From Acinetobacter sp. GSS19 (lineage in GTDB: Bacteria; Pseudomonadota; Gammaproteobacteria; Pseudomonadales; Moraxellaceae), in NCBI RefSeq assembly GCF_028621895.1, contig NZ_CP117520.1:1550001-1614000 (forward strand): 64,000 nucleotides of DNA, given 5' to 3'. A program made the position numbers and the translations under genes. Below, piece by piece: positions 17,281 through 26,306 of this stretch. Each line of letters opens with the position of its first letter. The first letter of the stretch is position 1. The notes under the pieces are model-generated. The model saw only the letters and a program-made list of their open reading frames with translations, ran no database searches and was not told the origin of the DNA.

Positions 17281-19527
17281 TTAGTTACTGACCTGAATGG
17301 TTAATCCAGCTTGATTTGCTAGCTCGGTAAAGGTAGGAAAGCTGGTCGCGACGGTTTCTGTACCCACAATGGTAATTTCACCTGCAGTACGTAAGCCCGC
17401 CATACTGAAGCTCATGGCGATACGGTGGTCATGGTGTGATTCAATCTGCGCACCTTGGAAAATCGCGGACCAGTCACCGTCTTTGCCTTTCCCTTCAATG
17501 ATGATGCCGTCAGCCGTTGGGGTACAGTCAATGCCCATCGCTTGCAAACCATCAGCCATCACCTGGATACGGTCAGACTCTTTCACACGCAGTTCAGCCG
17601 CCCCGGTCAATACCGTCTGGCCTTCCGCACACGCCGCAGCAATAAATAAGGCAGGGAATTCATCAATTGCGAGAGGCACCTGATCTTCAGGCATGTGAAT
17701 GCCTTTCAGGGTACGGCTACCACGGATACGGATATCCGCAATCGGCTCGCCACCCGCAATGCGTTCATTTTCCACGCTAATGTCTGCACCCATCTGTTTC
17801 AGGATATCAATCACACCGGTACGCGTTGGGTTGATGCCCACAGCTTCCAGAGTCACATCCGAACCTTCGGTAATCGCTGCACCCACCATAAAGAATGCAG
17901 CTGAAGAAATATCCGATGGCACCTGAATGTCTGTGCCGACCAATTTACCGCCACCTTGCAGGCTAATACGGTTACCTTCAGTTTTTACTTCATAACCAAA
18001 GGCACGCAACATGCGTTCAGTATGGTCACGGGTTGGTTCTGGTTCAGTGACCGAAGTTTCACCCTCTGCCCAAAGACCCGCCAGTAAAATACCGGATTTC
18101 ACCTGTGCAGAGGCCATTGGCAAATCATAATCGATGCCTTTGAGCTGCTGGTTCCCGGTAATGCTCACTGGTGGTGTGCCTTTCTCACCCGTGGTCTGGA
18201 TCTTGGCACCCATCAAACGTAATGGTTTGGCAATTCGCTCCATTGGACGTTTAGAGAGTGATGCATCACCGGTCATCACGGTATCAAAGGCTTGTGCCGA
18301 CAGCATACCGGACAGCAGACGCATACTGGTGCCTGAGTTGCCCATGTACAACACGCCCGCCGGTTGTTTCAAGCCATGCATTCCCACGCCATGAATGGTG
18401 ACTTCACCATTTTTTGGCCCTTCAATGCTCACGCCCATATCACGGAATGCCTGCAAAGTCGCCAAGGCATCTTCACCTTCAAGGAAACCAGTCACATGCG
18501 TGGTGCCTTCCGCAATCGCACCAAACATGATGGAGCGATGTGACACAGACTTGTCACCTGGCACGGTAAATTTACCTTTAAATGTCTTCTTTCCCGGCAA
18601 AATGGTAAATTGTTGTGTCACCTTATTGTTCTCCATCAAGGGTTTCTGGGCTAGCATATGGTTAAAGTGCTGACGCGCAGCTTGGGCATGTCCTAGTAAG
18701 CCCATAATCGCCTGCGAATCTTCGTCTTCAATCATTTTACGCAAGATGGCGAGCTGCTGCTCAAAACCATCTACGGCATTTAAAATCGCTTTCTTATTGG
18801 CAAAGAAAATGTCATGCCACATTTGCGGATCGCTCGCGGCAATGCGCGAAAAATCACGGAAGCCGCCTGCAGCATAACGGAAAATATCGAGATTATCCTG
18901 GCGGTTGGCCAATTGCTCCACTAGGTTAAAGGCCATCAGGTGTGGAAGATGACTGGTATGGGCCAGCACTTCATCGTGCTTTTCGACATCCATACAAATC
19001 ACTTCTGCTTTGGCCGCAGCCCACAGATGAATCAGTTTTTGCAGCGCCCAGTCGGCACTCGTCGGCAAAGGGGTCAGGATCACCTTGTGATTGGCAAACA
19101 GATCCACTTTACCCGCATGTACGCCGGTGTGTTCACTGCCCGCTATCGGATGCCCCGGCACAAAACCAGCTGGAAGCTGCTCGCCAAATACGGCTTTGGC
19201 CGCTTCTACCACATTGCCTTTAGTACTGCCAACATCCGTTAAAATGGTATGTTCAGACAAATATGGCTTGATCGCTTCCAGCACTTTTTGCGTCGCGCGT
19301 ACTGGCAAAGCCAGTACCACCAGGTCAGCGCCTTGTACCGCTTCGGCAGGATTACTAAAGCCTTGCTGAATCAAGCCTAAGGCTTTGGCATCATCCAAGG
19401 TTTTTTGCGAACGTGCAGAAGCAACCACGCAATCTGCCAGTTGTTCAGCAGCAATCACACGAGCCAAGCTGGAGCCAATCAGCCCCAGCCCGATAAATGC
19501 AACTTTTTCAAACAGTGGGTGTGCCAT
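17281..19527 (-). CDS. tyrA-aroA: fused prephenate dehydrogenase / EPSP synthase
   Basis: This 748-residue protein joins two enzymes. Residues 1 to about 300 are a TyrA-type dehydrogenase with the NAD-binding motif VAFIGLGLIGSSLARVI and GHPIAGSEHTGV. From about residue 311 the AroA domain begins (PGDKSVSHRSIMFGA, MGNSGTSMRLLSG, RVKESDRI), which condenses shikimate-3-phosphate with phosphoenolpyruvate. The fusion couples the chorismate-forming branch to tyrosine synthesis and is known in Acinetobacter and some pseudomonads. Its start is 3 bases after the hisC stop, so the two are cotranscribed. The EPSP synthase motifs are of class I type. Confidence 0.95.
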   Translation of the reverse strand: MAHPLFEKVAFIGLGLIGSSLARVIAAEQLADCVVASARSQKTLDDAKALGLIQQGFSNPAEAVQGADLVVLALPVRATQKVLEAIKPYLSEHTILTDVGSTKGNVVEAAKAVFGEQLPAGFVPGHPIAGSEHTGVHAGKVDLFANHKVILTPLPTSADWALQKLIHLWAAAKAEVICMDVEKHDEVLAHTSHLPHLMAFNLVEQLANRQDNLDIFRYAAGGFRDFSRIAASDPQMWHDIFFANKKAILNAVDGFEQQLAILRKMIEDEDSQAIMGLLGHAQAARQHFNHMLAQKPLMENNKVTQQFTILPGKKTFKGKFTVPGDKSVSHRSIMFGAIAEGTTHVTGFLEGEDALATLQAFRDMGVSIEGPKNGEVTIHGVGMHGLKQPAGVLYMGNSGTSMRLLSGMLSAQAFDTVMTGDASLSKRPMERIAKPLRLMGAKIQTTGEKGTPPVSITGNQQLKGIDYDLPMASAQVKSGILLAGLWAEGETSVTEPEPTRDHTERMLRAFGYEVKTEGNRISLQGGGKLVGTDIQVPSDISSAAFFMVGAAITEGSDVTLEAVGINPTRTGVIDILKQMGADISVENERIAGGEPIADIRIRGSRTLKGIHMPEDQVPLAIDEFPALFIAAACAEGQTVLTGAAELRVKESDRIQVMADGLQAMGIDCTPTADGIIIEGKGKDGDWSAIFQGAQIESHHDHRIAMSFSMAGLRTAGEITIVGTETVATSFPTFTELANQAGLTIQVSN

Positions 19528-19530
19528 GGT

Positions 19531-20622
19531 TTAAGCTTTTGCCTCTAAGCCTAACACTTTTGCCAGTGCGGTCAGGAACTTGGCATTTTCTGCTTCTGTA
19601 CCGATCGAAACACGCAAATGATTGCTAATTCCGACTGGACGCACGATCACACCTTCTTTTAATAACGCATTAAAGGTTTGTCCGGGATCAGCCTGCACAT
19701 CGACCAAGATAAAATTGGCGCGTGACGGTACATAATTCAGACCCAAGGCCTTAAAGCCTTCTTCGAGCTGCTTCATGCCGGCTTTGTTCACTTCACGTGA
19801 TTTCTCGATGAAGGCTTCATCTTTCAATGCAGCGACCGCAGCCACCATGGCTAAATGGTTGACGTTAAATGGTTGACGGATACGGTTCAGATAATCAGTC
19901 ACTTCAACAGATGCCAAAGCAAAACCGACACGTAATGCAGCCAAGCCATAGCACTTGGACAAAGTACGGCTGACGATCAGGTTAGGATATTGCTCAAGAT
20001 ATTTCAGGCTGTTGAAGTTTTCTGGGAAATATTCCACATAAGCTTCATCAAGAACCACAATCACATGGGCTGGAACTTTCTGCATGAAGGCTTCAAATTC
20101 AGCTTCTTCAAACCAGGTGCCGGTTGGGTTGTTCGGGTTGGCAATAAAAACGAGTTTAGTGTTGTCCTTGATTGCAGCCGCCATCGCATCGAGGTCGTGC
20201 GCAAAGCCTTTCGCTGGAACTTCAATCGCTTCAGCATGAATCGCCTGAGTCACCAAGGCATACACGGCAAATGCGTGCTGGCTATACACCACGGAATCTT
20301 TTTCTGAAACGAAAGCACGGGCAAACATTTCCAGCAGATCATTTGAACCATTACCCAGGGTAATACGGTCGTGTGCAAAGCCAAATTGTTGTTGAATCTG
20401 ATCTTTCAGGATAAAACCACCACCATCCGGATAACGGCCAATTTCTGCCAGTTCTGCAGCAACTGCTTCTTTCACTTTGTCTGAACAGCCCAATGGGTTT
20501 TCATTTGAAGCCAGTTTGACAATATTGCTAATCCCTAACTCACGCTCAAGCTCACTGATTGGCTTACCCGGTTGATAAGGTTTTAATTTTTCAATGCCTT
20601 CATTCGCAGGGACAAATGTCAT
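19531..20622 (-). CDS. hisC: histidinol-phosphate aminotransferase (HisC type)
   Basis: The 363-residue PLP aminotransferase carries NENPLGCSDKV, FIANPNNPTGTW, the PLP-lysine segment SRTLSKCYGLAALRVG and the C-terminal phosphate-binding arginine in LRVSIGTEAENAKFL. The canonical role is histidinol-phosphate synthesis, but between pheA and tyrA-aroA it probably also, or mainly, aminates prephenate or aromatic keto acids (inference from operon position). It is the middle gene of the three-gene operon. Confidence 0.9.
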   Translation of the reverse strand: MTFVPANEGIEKLKPYQPGKPISELERELGISNIVKLASNENPLGCSDKVKEAVAAELAEIGRYPDGGGFILKDQIQQQFGFAHDRITLGNGSNDLLEMFARAFVSEKDSVVYSQHAFAVYALVTQAIHAEAIEVPAKGFAHDLDAMAAAIKDNTKLVFIANPNNPTGTWFEEAEFEAFMQKVPAHVIVVLDEAYVEYFPENFNSLKYLEQYPNLIVSRTLSKCYGLAALRVGFALASVEVTDYLNRIRQPFNVNHLAMVAAVAALKDEAFIEKSREVNKAGMKQLEEGFKALGLNYVPSRANFILVDVQADPGQTFNALLKEGVIVRPVGISNHLRVSIGTEAENAKFLTALAKVLGLEAKA

Positions 20623-20688
20623 TTCACACTTCCAATTATTTTAGCTAACAGCAAAAAGGGACCGGTATGCCGGCCACCGAAAAGAAAT

Positions 20689-21798
20689 TTAGAGTACTGC
20701 CGCCGGATAAGAACCCAGTACACGCAGCTCTTTCACCAATGGGCGGATTTCTTCAATCGCAGCCGCGACGTTTTCCTGTTCGATATGACCTTCTAAATCA
20801 ATAAAGAACACATAGGCCCATTTTTCTGGCAAGGCTGGACGGGTTTCAATACTGGTTAGGCTAATGCCATGTTTGGCAAACGGTGCCAATATGTCCAGCA
20901 AGGCCCCTGCACGATCATGCGCAGAAATCAACAGGGAGGTCTTGTCGTTGCCACTTGAGGGTACTTTTTCACGGCCAATGACAAGGAAACGCGTGGTATT
21001 TTCCGGATTGTCTTCAATATTGCTATGCAGAATTTCCAGATCATACATTTTCGCAGCAATATCAGATGCGATTGCGGCGGAGTGCCATTCATTACGGATA
21101 CGGCGTGCGGCTTCAGCATTGGAACTAAGCGCCACACGCTCCACACCCGGATAATGGGCATCGAGCCATTGACGGCACTGTGCCAAAGTTTGCTGATGCG
21201 CGTAGATTTGTTTAATGCTGTCTTTACGGGTGTTTTCTGACACTAAAAATTGATGGTGAATGCGCAGTTCCACTTCACCGATCACATTCAGGCTTGAGCT
21301 TTTGAAACAATCCAGCGTGTGATTGACCACACCTTCAGATGAATTTTCGACCGGTACAACACCATAGTGTGCGCTGCCCGCTTCCACTTCACGGAACACT
21401 TCATCGATGGTTGGCAAAGGACGTACCAAGGCATCCTGACCAAAATGCTTTAAAGCAGCAGCCTGGGTAAAGGTTCCTTCAGGACCTAAAAATGCAATAC
21501 TTTGTGGGGCTTCGAGTGCCAGACAGGCCGACATGATTTCACGAAATAAACGTGCCATGGTCAGATCAGACAAGGGACCGGTATTACGTTCCATCACTTT
21601 ACGCAGCACTTGCGCTTCACGTTCAGGGCGGTAAAACAACGGATTCTCTTCGGATGCAAATTTGGCTTTTGCTACCGCTTCGGCCAAACGCGCTCGACGA
21701 TTTAATAAATCCTGAATTTGCTGGTCAACAGCATCAATATCATTGCGAATTTGTGCTAAATCTAGAGAAGTCGAAGAGTTCTGATCATCTTGGATCAT
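20689..21798 (-). CDS. pheA: chorismate mutase / prephenate dehydratase (P-protein)
   Basis: The 369-residue bifunctional enzyme makes phenylpyruvate. An AroQ chorismate mutase domain covers about residues 1-95 (IRNDIDAVDQQIQDLLNRRA). The dehydratase domain follows (IAFLGPEGTFTQAA; VPVENSSEGVVNHTLD; NTTRFLVIG), and a C-terminal ACT domain (HGISLTSIETRP) gives phenylalanine feedback control. The ATG at 21798 is chosen over a start 60 bases upstream because the extra residues are cysteine-rich and unlike the family. It is the first gene of the pheA-hisC-tyrA/aroA unit, 66 bases before hisC. Confidence 0.94.
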   Translation of the reverse strand: MIQDDQNSSTSLDLAQIRNDIDAVDQQIQDLLNRRARLAEAVAKAKFASEENPLFYRPEREAQVLRKVMERNTGPLSDLTMARLFREIMSACLALEAPQSIAFLGPEGTFTQAAALKHFGQDALVRPLPTIDEVFREVEAGSAHYGVVPVENSSEGVVNHTLDCFKSSSLNVIGEVELRIHHQFLVSENTRKDSIKQIYAHQQTLAQCRQWLDAHYPGVERVALSSNAEAARRIRNEWHSAAIASDIAAKMYDLEILHSNIEDNPENTTRFLVIGREKVPSSGNDKTSLLISAHDRAGALLDILAPFAKHGISLTSIETRPALPEKWAYVFFIDLEGHIEQENVAAAIEEIRPLVKELRVLGSYPAAVL

Positions 21799-21952
21799 TG
21801 TAATGCAGCCCCTGCAGAATCGTTTATGCTCAACAGTATAACAATAGTTAGCTTTCAAATGTTGCGCAATACAACTTTGATGGATTCAGATTTAAAAACA
21901 GGCAGTTGTTTTTATACACAGCGTAATTCCCAATCATGTAAATTTTCAAATA

Positions 21953-21978
21953 AAAAAGGAAGCCGAAGCTTCCTTTTT
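21953..21978 (-). terminator. terminator after dctA
   Basis: AAAAAGGAAGC and GCTTCCTTTTT form an 11-pair stem around a short loop, with A/T tails on both sides. Confidence 0.85.
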
Positions 21979-21992
21979 AGAACATCCCACTG

Positions 21993-23339
21993 TTATGCAT
22001 GAGGTGCTTGCGACTGCTCAAGCATTTTACGATCCACTTCAGCCGGGTTATTTAAAGCATCTTGCAATTTTTGCTGATCTAACTGACCGACCCATTTCGC
22101 CACAACAATCGTCGCCAGAGAGTTACCGACCAAGTTGGTCAATGCACGCGCTTCAGACATGAAACGGTCAATCCCTAAAATCAATGCCAGACCCGCGACT
22201 GGAATATTCCCCACTGCCGCAAGCGTTGCAGCCATGACGATAAAGCCTGAACCGGTCACACCTGCTGCACCTTTAGAGGAAATCAACAACACCAGCAACA
22301 AGGTAATCTGATGCGAGATATCCAGCTGGGTATTGGTCGCTTGGGCAATAAAGATTGCCGCCATGGTCAAGTAGATTGAAGTACCATCCAGATTGAATGA
22401 ATAGCCTGTTGGAATGACCAAACCCACCACGGATTTCTCACAACCCGCAATCTCAAGCTTCTTCAACATACGAGGTAAGACGGATTCTGAAGAAGACGTT
22501 CCAAGTACAATCAGCAATTCTTCACGAATCATCCGGATCATTTTCAAGATACTGAAACCTGCAAAACGGCTGATGGTACCGAGGACCAAGAAAATAAATA
22601 ATAAACAGGTAATATAGAAGCAGATAATCAGCTGTGCCAACTGTGCCAGACTGCCGATACCATATTTACCAATGGTAAAGGCCATCGCACCGAATGCGCC
22701 AATCGGTGCAAGCTTCATGATCATATTCACGATGTTAAAGAACACATGCGAAATCTGATCAATGAATTTTAGAACCGGTTTACCGGCATCGCCCAATTTG
22801 TGCAGTGCAAAACCAAACAGGATCGCAAATAGTAGAACCTGCAGGATTTCACCTTCCGCAAATGCACCGACCACCGTGTTCGGAATGATATTCATCAGGA
22901 AATCAACGGTAGATTGCGATTCACCACTGCTGACATATTTCTGAATACCGGCGGTATCCAATGTTGCAGGATCAACATTCATGCCTACGCCAGGCTTCAC
23001 GATGTTAATGACCACTAGGCCAATAATCAGAGCCAACGTCGAGACAATTTCAAAATAAAGTAAGGCCACGCCACCGGTTTTCCCGACCGATTTCATGCTT
23101 TCCATGCCGGCGATACCGCTGACCACGGTACAGAAGATCACTGGAGCAATGATCATTTTAATCAAACGGATAAATGCATCACCCAGTGGTTTGAGCTGTT
23201 CACCCAAACCCGGAATATGTTGTTCAACGCCATTGATCAGCTGGGTTCCGCTTGGGGAATAATGCCCCACCAGAATACCTGCAATAATGGCCACAATCAC
23301 CTGGAAGTACAGTGATTTATAAATCGGTTTTTTCGCCAT
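21993..23339 (-). CDS. dctA: C4-dicarboxylate:cation symporter, DctA-like
   Basis: The 448-residue integral membrane transporter belongs to the DAACS (glutamate/dicarboxylate:cation) family. It has the start [21 protein letters not shown], the serine-rich re-entrant loop [18 protein letters not shown], the [13 protein letters not shown] ion/substrate segment and [13 protein letters not shown]. The sequence resembles DctA (succinate, malate, fumarate uptake) more than GltP. It is transcribed alone, with its own terminator. Confidence 0.92.
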   Translation of the reverse strand: MAKKPIYKSLYFQVIVAIIAGILVGHYSPSGTQLINGVEQHIPGLGEQLKPLGDAFIRLIKMIIAPVIFCTVVSGIAGMESMKSVGKTGGVALLYFEIVSTLALIIGLVVINIVKPGVGMNVDPATLDTAGIQKYVSSGESQSTVDFLMNIIPNTVVGAFAEGEILQVLLFAILFGFALHKLGDAGKPVLKFIDQISHVFFNIVNMIMKLAPIGAFGAMAFTIGKYGIGSLAQLAQLIICFYITCLLFIFLVLGTISRFAGFSILKMIRMIREELLIVLGTSSSESVLPRMLKKLEIAGCEKSVVGLVIPTGYSFNLDGTSIYLTMAAIFIAQATNTQLDISHQITLLLVLLISSKGAAGVTGSGFIVMAATLAAVGNIPVAGLALILGIDRFMSEARALTNLVGNSLATIVVAKWVGQLDQQKLQDALNNPAEVDRKMLEQSQAPHA

Positions 23340-23756
23340 AGCAATTACTTCTTAAGATATTCCTACATGTAGAAATATACGATTGATGATCTATTCTTAC
23401 GAATACACAGCCCTTCACCCCTTTTGCAAAGCTACAAAAGGCAAAGGAGTTTTTTGTGGAACAAAAAACCCCCATAGACAGAAAACAATCACGTTTTCAA
23501 AGATTAAGTGGCATCACGCCAGTAATATTCATTAGCAAGAGAAAGATGCCAATGTGGTTGAACAGGAGATGGTATATAACCTTGGCTGTTTAAAAATTCT
23601 TAACACAGCACAACAAAAAACTTACAACGTAATTTTGACCAATTGTTAAAACACACCCCATTAGACATTAGTCGCATAAATCGTCTAGGCAGCGTATTTT
23701 TCATTTTTATGTCATAGTGCGGACATGAATACTGGCTGTAAAAGACTGATGACGTT
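23340..23756. other. divergent dctA-ybiB intergenic region
   Basis: About 420 AT-rich bases between divergent genes must hold both promoters. One candidate small ORF is seen on the + strand at 23456-23593 and is listed separately. No riboswitch or repeat was recognised. Confidence 0.5.
23456..23593 (+). CDS. candidate 45-residue small ORF with good ribosome site
   Basis: AGGAG lies 6 bases before a GTG that opens 45 codons (VEQKTPIDRKQSRFQRLSG, then a moderately hydrophobic middle ending RRWYITLAV). It is basic and has no recognisable domain. The ribosome site is the only positive evidence, so it may be chance. Confidence 0.22.
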   Translation: MEQKTPIDRKQSRFQRLSGITPVIFISKRKMPMWLNRRWYITLAV

Positions 23757-24770
23757 ATGAACACCAAAAAAAACCTGTATCAAGACTTCGAACATCCTTT
23801 CGCTCAGTACGTGCGGATTTTAGGCAAAGGAAAAACCGGTGCTCGCTCCCTCACCTATCAGGAAGCCTATGATGCATTTAGCATGATTCTCAAAGGTGAA
23901 GTCCTTGATGTTCAGCTCGGCGCTTTCCTGATGTTATTGCGGGTCAAGGAGGAGTCTGTCGATGAGCTTGCTGGTTTTGTCCAGGCCACCCGTGATCAGC
24001 TTAAGTTTAAAGCGCTGCAGGTTGACCTGGACTGGTCCTCTTATGCGGGCAAGCGCAAACATTATCCCTGGTTTTTACTCGCTGCCCTCACTTTGGCACA
24101 ACAAGGTTATAACGTTGTCATGCATGGCGCTGCCGGACATACCATAAACCGGCTCTACACTGAGCAGGTGCTCGAATATCTGGGTTATCCGATCTGCCAG
24201 ACAGATCTCGACGTGGAGCGGGAACTGACAAAAAGACATTTTGCCTATTTGCCTTTGGCTGCCATTTCACCAGTGCTGAGTGAGCTAATTGGCTTGCGCA
24301 ATGTCATGGGACTGCGCTCCCCGATTCACACCTTGGCACGTCTGATTAATCCGTTTAATGCGAATGCGACCTTACAAGCGATTTTTCATCCGGCCTATCG
24401 TAGTTCACACCAGCAGGCAGCCTTGAAACTCGGCTATCTAAACAGTGCTGTCATTAAAGGGGAAGGTGGAGAGTTTGAACGCAATCCGGATGCCAAGACC
24501 CTGATCTGCGGGATTAAAAACGGCGAACTTTACGAACATGAATTGCCAAAACTGACCGCCGAGCGCAGTCCGGTTGAGGAAGAATTAGATCTCGCCACTT
24601 TTAAAGCGGTCTGGGAAGGAAAACAACAGCATGCCTATGGTGAAATTGCCATCACTGAAACCATGAGTATTGCTTTATATACCATGGGGGTGTGTGATTG
24701 TTTTGAAACCGCCATGCAGCAAGCGAAAGAATTTTGGCAAACACGTCATCAAACCGCAAAGCTCGGATAA
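23757..24770 (+). CDS. ybiB: TrpD-like glycosyltransferase-family protein YbiB
   Basis: The 337-residue protein is of the YbiB type, related to anthranilate phosphoribosyltransferase but not in a trp operon. The N-terminal helical domain (LTYQEAYDAFSMILKGEVLDVQLGAFLMLLRVKEES) and the TrpD-like core (GAAGHT, GLRNVMGLRSPIHTLARLINPF) are visible. The E. coli homologue binds nucleic acid and is LexA-linked; no enzyme activity is established for it. A strong terminator follows. Confidence 0.88.
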   Translation: MNTKKNLYQDFEHPFAQYVRILGKGKTGARSLTYQEAYDAFSMILKGEVLDVQLGAFLMLLRVKEESVDELAGFVQATRDQLKFKALQVDLDWSSYAGKRKHYPWFLLAALTLAQQGYNVVMHGAAGHTINRLYTEQVLEYLGYPICQTDLDVERELTKRHFAYLPLAAISPVLSELIGLRNVMGLRSPIHTLARLINPFNANATLQAIFHPAYRSSHQQAALKLGYLNSAVIKGEGGEFERNPDAKTLICGIKNGELYEHELPKLTAERSPVEEELDLATFKAVWEGKQQHAYGEIAITETMSIALYTMGVCDCFETAMQQAKEFWQTRHQTAKLG

Positions 24771-24780
24771 AACTTGCAAT

Positions 24781-24810
24781 AAAAAAGGGCACATAACAGT
24801 GCCCTTTTTT
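24781..24810. terminator. bidirectional terminator between ybiB and yeaC
   Basis: AAAAAAGGGCAC and GTGCCCTTTTTT form a 12-pair stem and serve both converging units. Confidence 0.88.
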
Positions 24811-24829
24811 CTATCTTAGGTTGAAGGAA

Positions 24830-25102
24830 TTAGACAAAGCGGATTGGCTTGAACTCTTCGTCATCTTTTGGATCATGCGAATCGCAATGTTCGTCTTCTT
24901 CTTTCGTGCCACGGTCGATATAACCGGTACGTTCAGTTTCTGGCAGGTTTTTCATTTCCCAGGCGATCACCGCTTGCATACAGGTTTGACGCTGCTCCTT
25001 GGTCAATGCCACACCATTCGGCCATTTGCCAATTTCTACCGCAGTTTTCAGACGCTCAACAATTTCCGGATTTAATATGGCAAGCATTTGTTCAATATTC
25101 AT
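24830..25102 (-). CDS. yeaC: YeaC-type DUF1315 protein
   Basis: The 90-residue acidic protein matches DUF1315: MNIEQMLAILNPEIVERLKTAVEIGKWPNG, then LTKEQRQTCMQAVIAWE and a charged C-terminus. The function is unknown. It starts 2 bases after the nadK stop and is the second gene of that operon. Confidence 0.85.
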   Translation of the reverse strand: MNIEQMLAILNPEIVERLKTAVEIGKWPNGVALTKEQRQTCMQAVIAWEMKNLPETERTGYIDRGTKEEDEHCDSHDPKDDEEFKPIRFV

Positions 25103-25104
25103 GG

Positions 25105-26019
25105 TTAATCCTGCTGATTAAATGAGTCAAAATCTTGATTCCAACCAAGTTTGGTACGGCATGCCATATAAAAATCATAACCTGGTGGATGCAGCAAATT
25201 TAATTTAAACGGGTGCTTGCGGATATGCAAACTATCTCCGACATTCAATGAAACACTATATTGCCCATCGGCACTGACCATTGGCATGACACGATTTTCA
25301 CGTATCACGATTTTCACTTCACTGTGGCCGCCGACCACGATTGGACGCGAAGACAGGGTATGCGGATGCATCGGCACCAGCACAATCGCATCCATACTCG
25401 GATGCACAATCGGCCCGCCACCCGATAAGCCATAAGCTGTTGAGCCGGTCGGTGTCGCAACGATCAGGCCGTCACTATGCTGACGATAGACATACTGACC
25501 ATCAATATTAAGTTCAAAATCAATCATGTGCACAGATTTACCAGAATGCAGCACCACATCATTCAAGGCAATCGCATCATAAATGGTTTGTCCATTCGAG
25601 CGAATTTCCATTTCCAGCAGGAAACGGCGATCGAGCTGAAACTGCCCTTGCAACACCTGATCAAGTTTAAAAATGGCTTCGGCGGGTTTGATGTCGGTCA
25701 GGAACCCTAAACGTCCACGGTTCACCCCAATCACAGGGGTATTATGTTTTACCAAGGCACGCGCGGCATGCAGGAGAGAACCATCACCGCCCACGACAAT
25801 CACCAGATCGACCACTTCACCGAGCAAATTACGGCTAACGGTCTGAGTATTCTGGTAAGGAACCAGTTGAGCTGTTTCTTCATCAAATACCGGATGGAGC
25901 CCTAAAGACAATAGATGATCATGAATCAGACACAGGGTTTCCACAACAGATGATTTATCAGGTCGCCCTAACAATCCGATATTGCGAAAAGACTTATGTG
26001 AAATGTGCAAATGACTCAT
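25105..26019 (-). CDS. nadK: NAD kinase
   Basis: The 304-residue enzyme phosphorylates NAD to NADP. It has the GGDGSLLHAAR motif (GGDG fold signature), GRLGFLTDIKP, the NDVVLHSGKSVHMIDFELNIDG segment and TPTGSTAYGLSGGGPIVHP. It is cotranscribed with the DUF1315 gene behind it. It supplies NADP+ for the isocitrate dehydrogenases, Fpr and SthA elsewhere in the window. Confidence 0.96.
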   Translation of the reverse strand: MSHLHISHKSFRNIGLLGRPDKSSVVETLCLIHDHLLSLGLHPVFDEETAQLVPYQNTQTVSRNLLGEVVDLVIVVGGDGSLLHAARALVKHNTPVIGVNRGRLGFLTDIKPAEAIFKLDQVLQGQFQLDRRFLLEMEIRSNGQTIYDAIALNDVVLHSGKSVHMIDFELNIDGQYVYRQHSDGLIVATPTGSTAYGLSGGGPIVHPSMDAIVLVPMHPHTLSSRPIVVGGHSEVKIVIRENRVMPMVSADGQYSVSLNVGDSLHIRKHPFKLNLLHPPGYDFYMACRTKLGWNQDFDSFNQQD

Positions 26020-26306
26020 TGTCAGCCTTGTTTTATCTGCGTTTCAGGGGGATCCATAGCACGGGTAAACATCTCACCCATATGAAGGTAATGACACGGG
26101 GTATGCCACAACACATCCCTACCCTTCATGAGTACCTTAATGAATCGTCGCTATCATAGCATTAACTTTCTTGATAAAAAAAACATTGAATCGTCAATTG
26201 ATAGGGATTTCTGCTGCTATTTTTCGTTTTGATGACGGTTTAATCATTGCAAAATCAGTAAAAGCTTCGCATGATTATGCGATTCGGATGGTTTCCTGCT
26301 ATTTCT

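Noticed and set aside
17369..19369. Several + strand open frames inside tyrA-aroA
   Set aside because: They are antisense to a clear two-domain enzyme and lack ribosome sites and domains.
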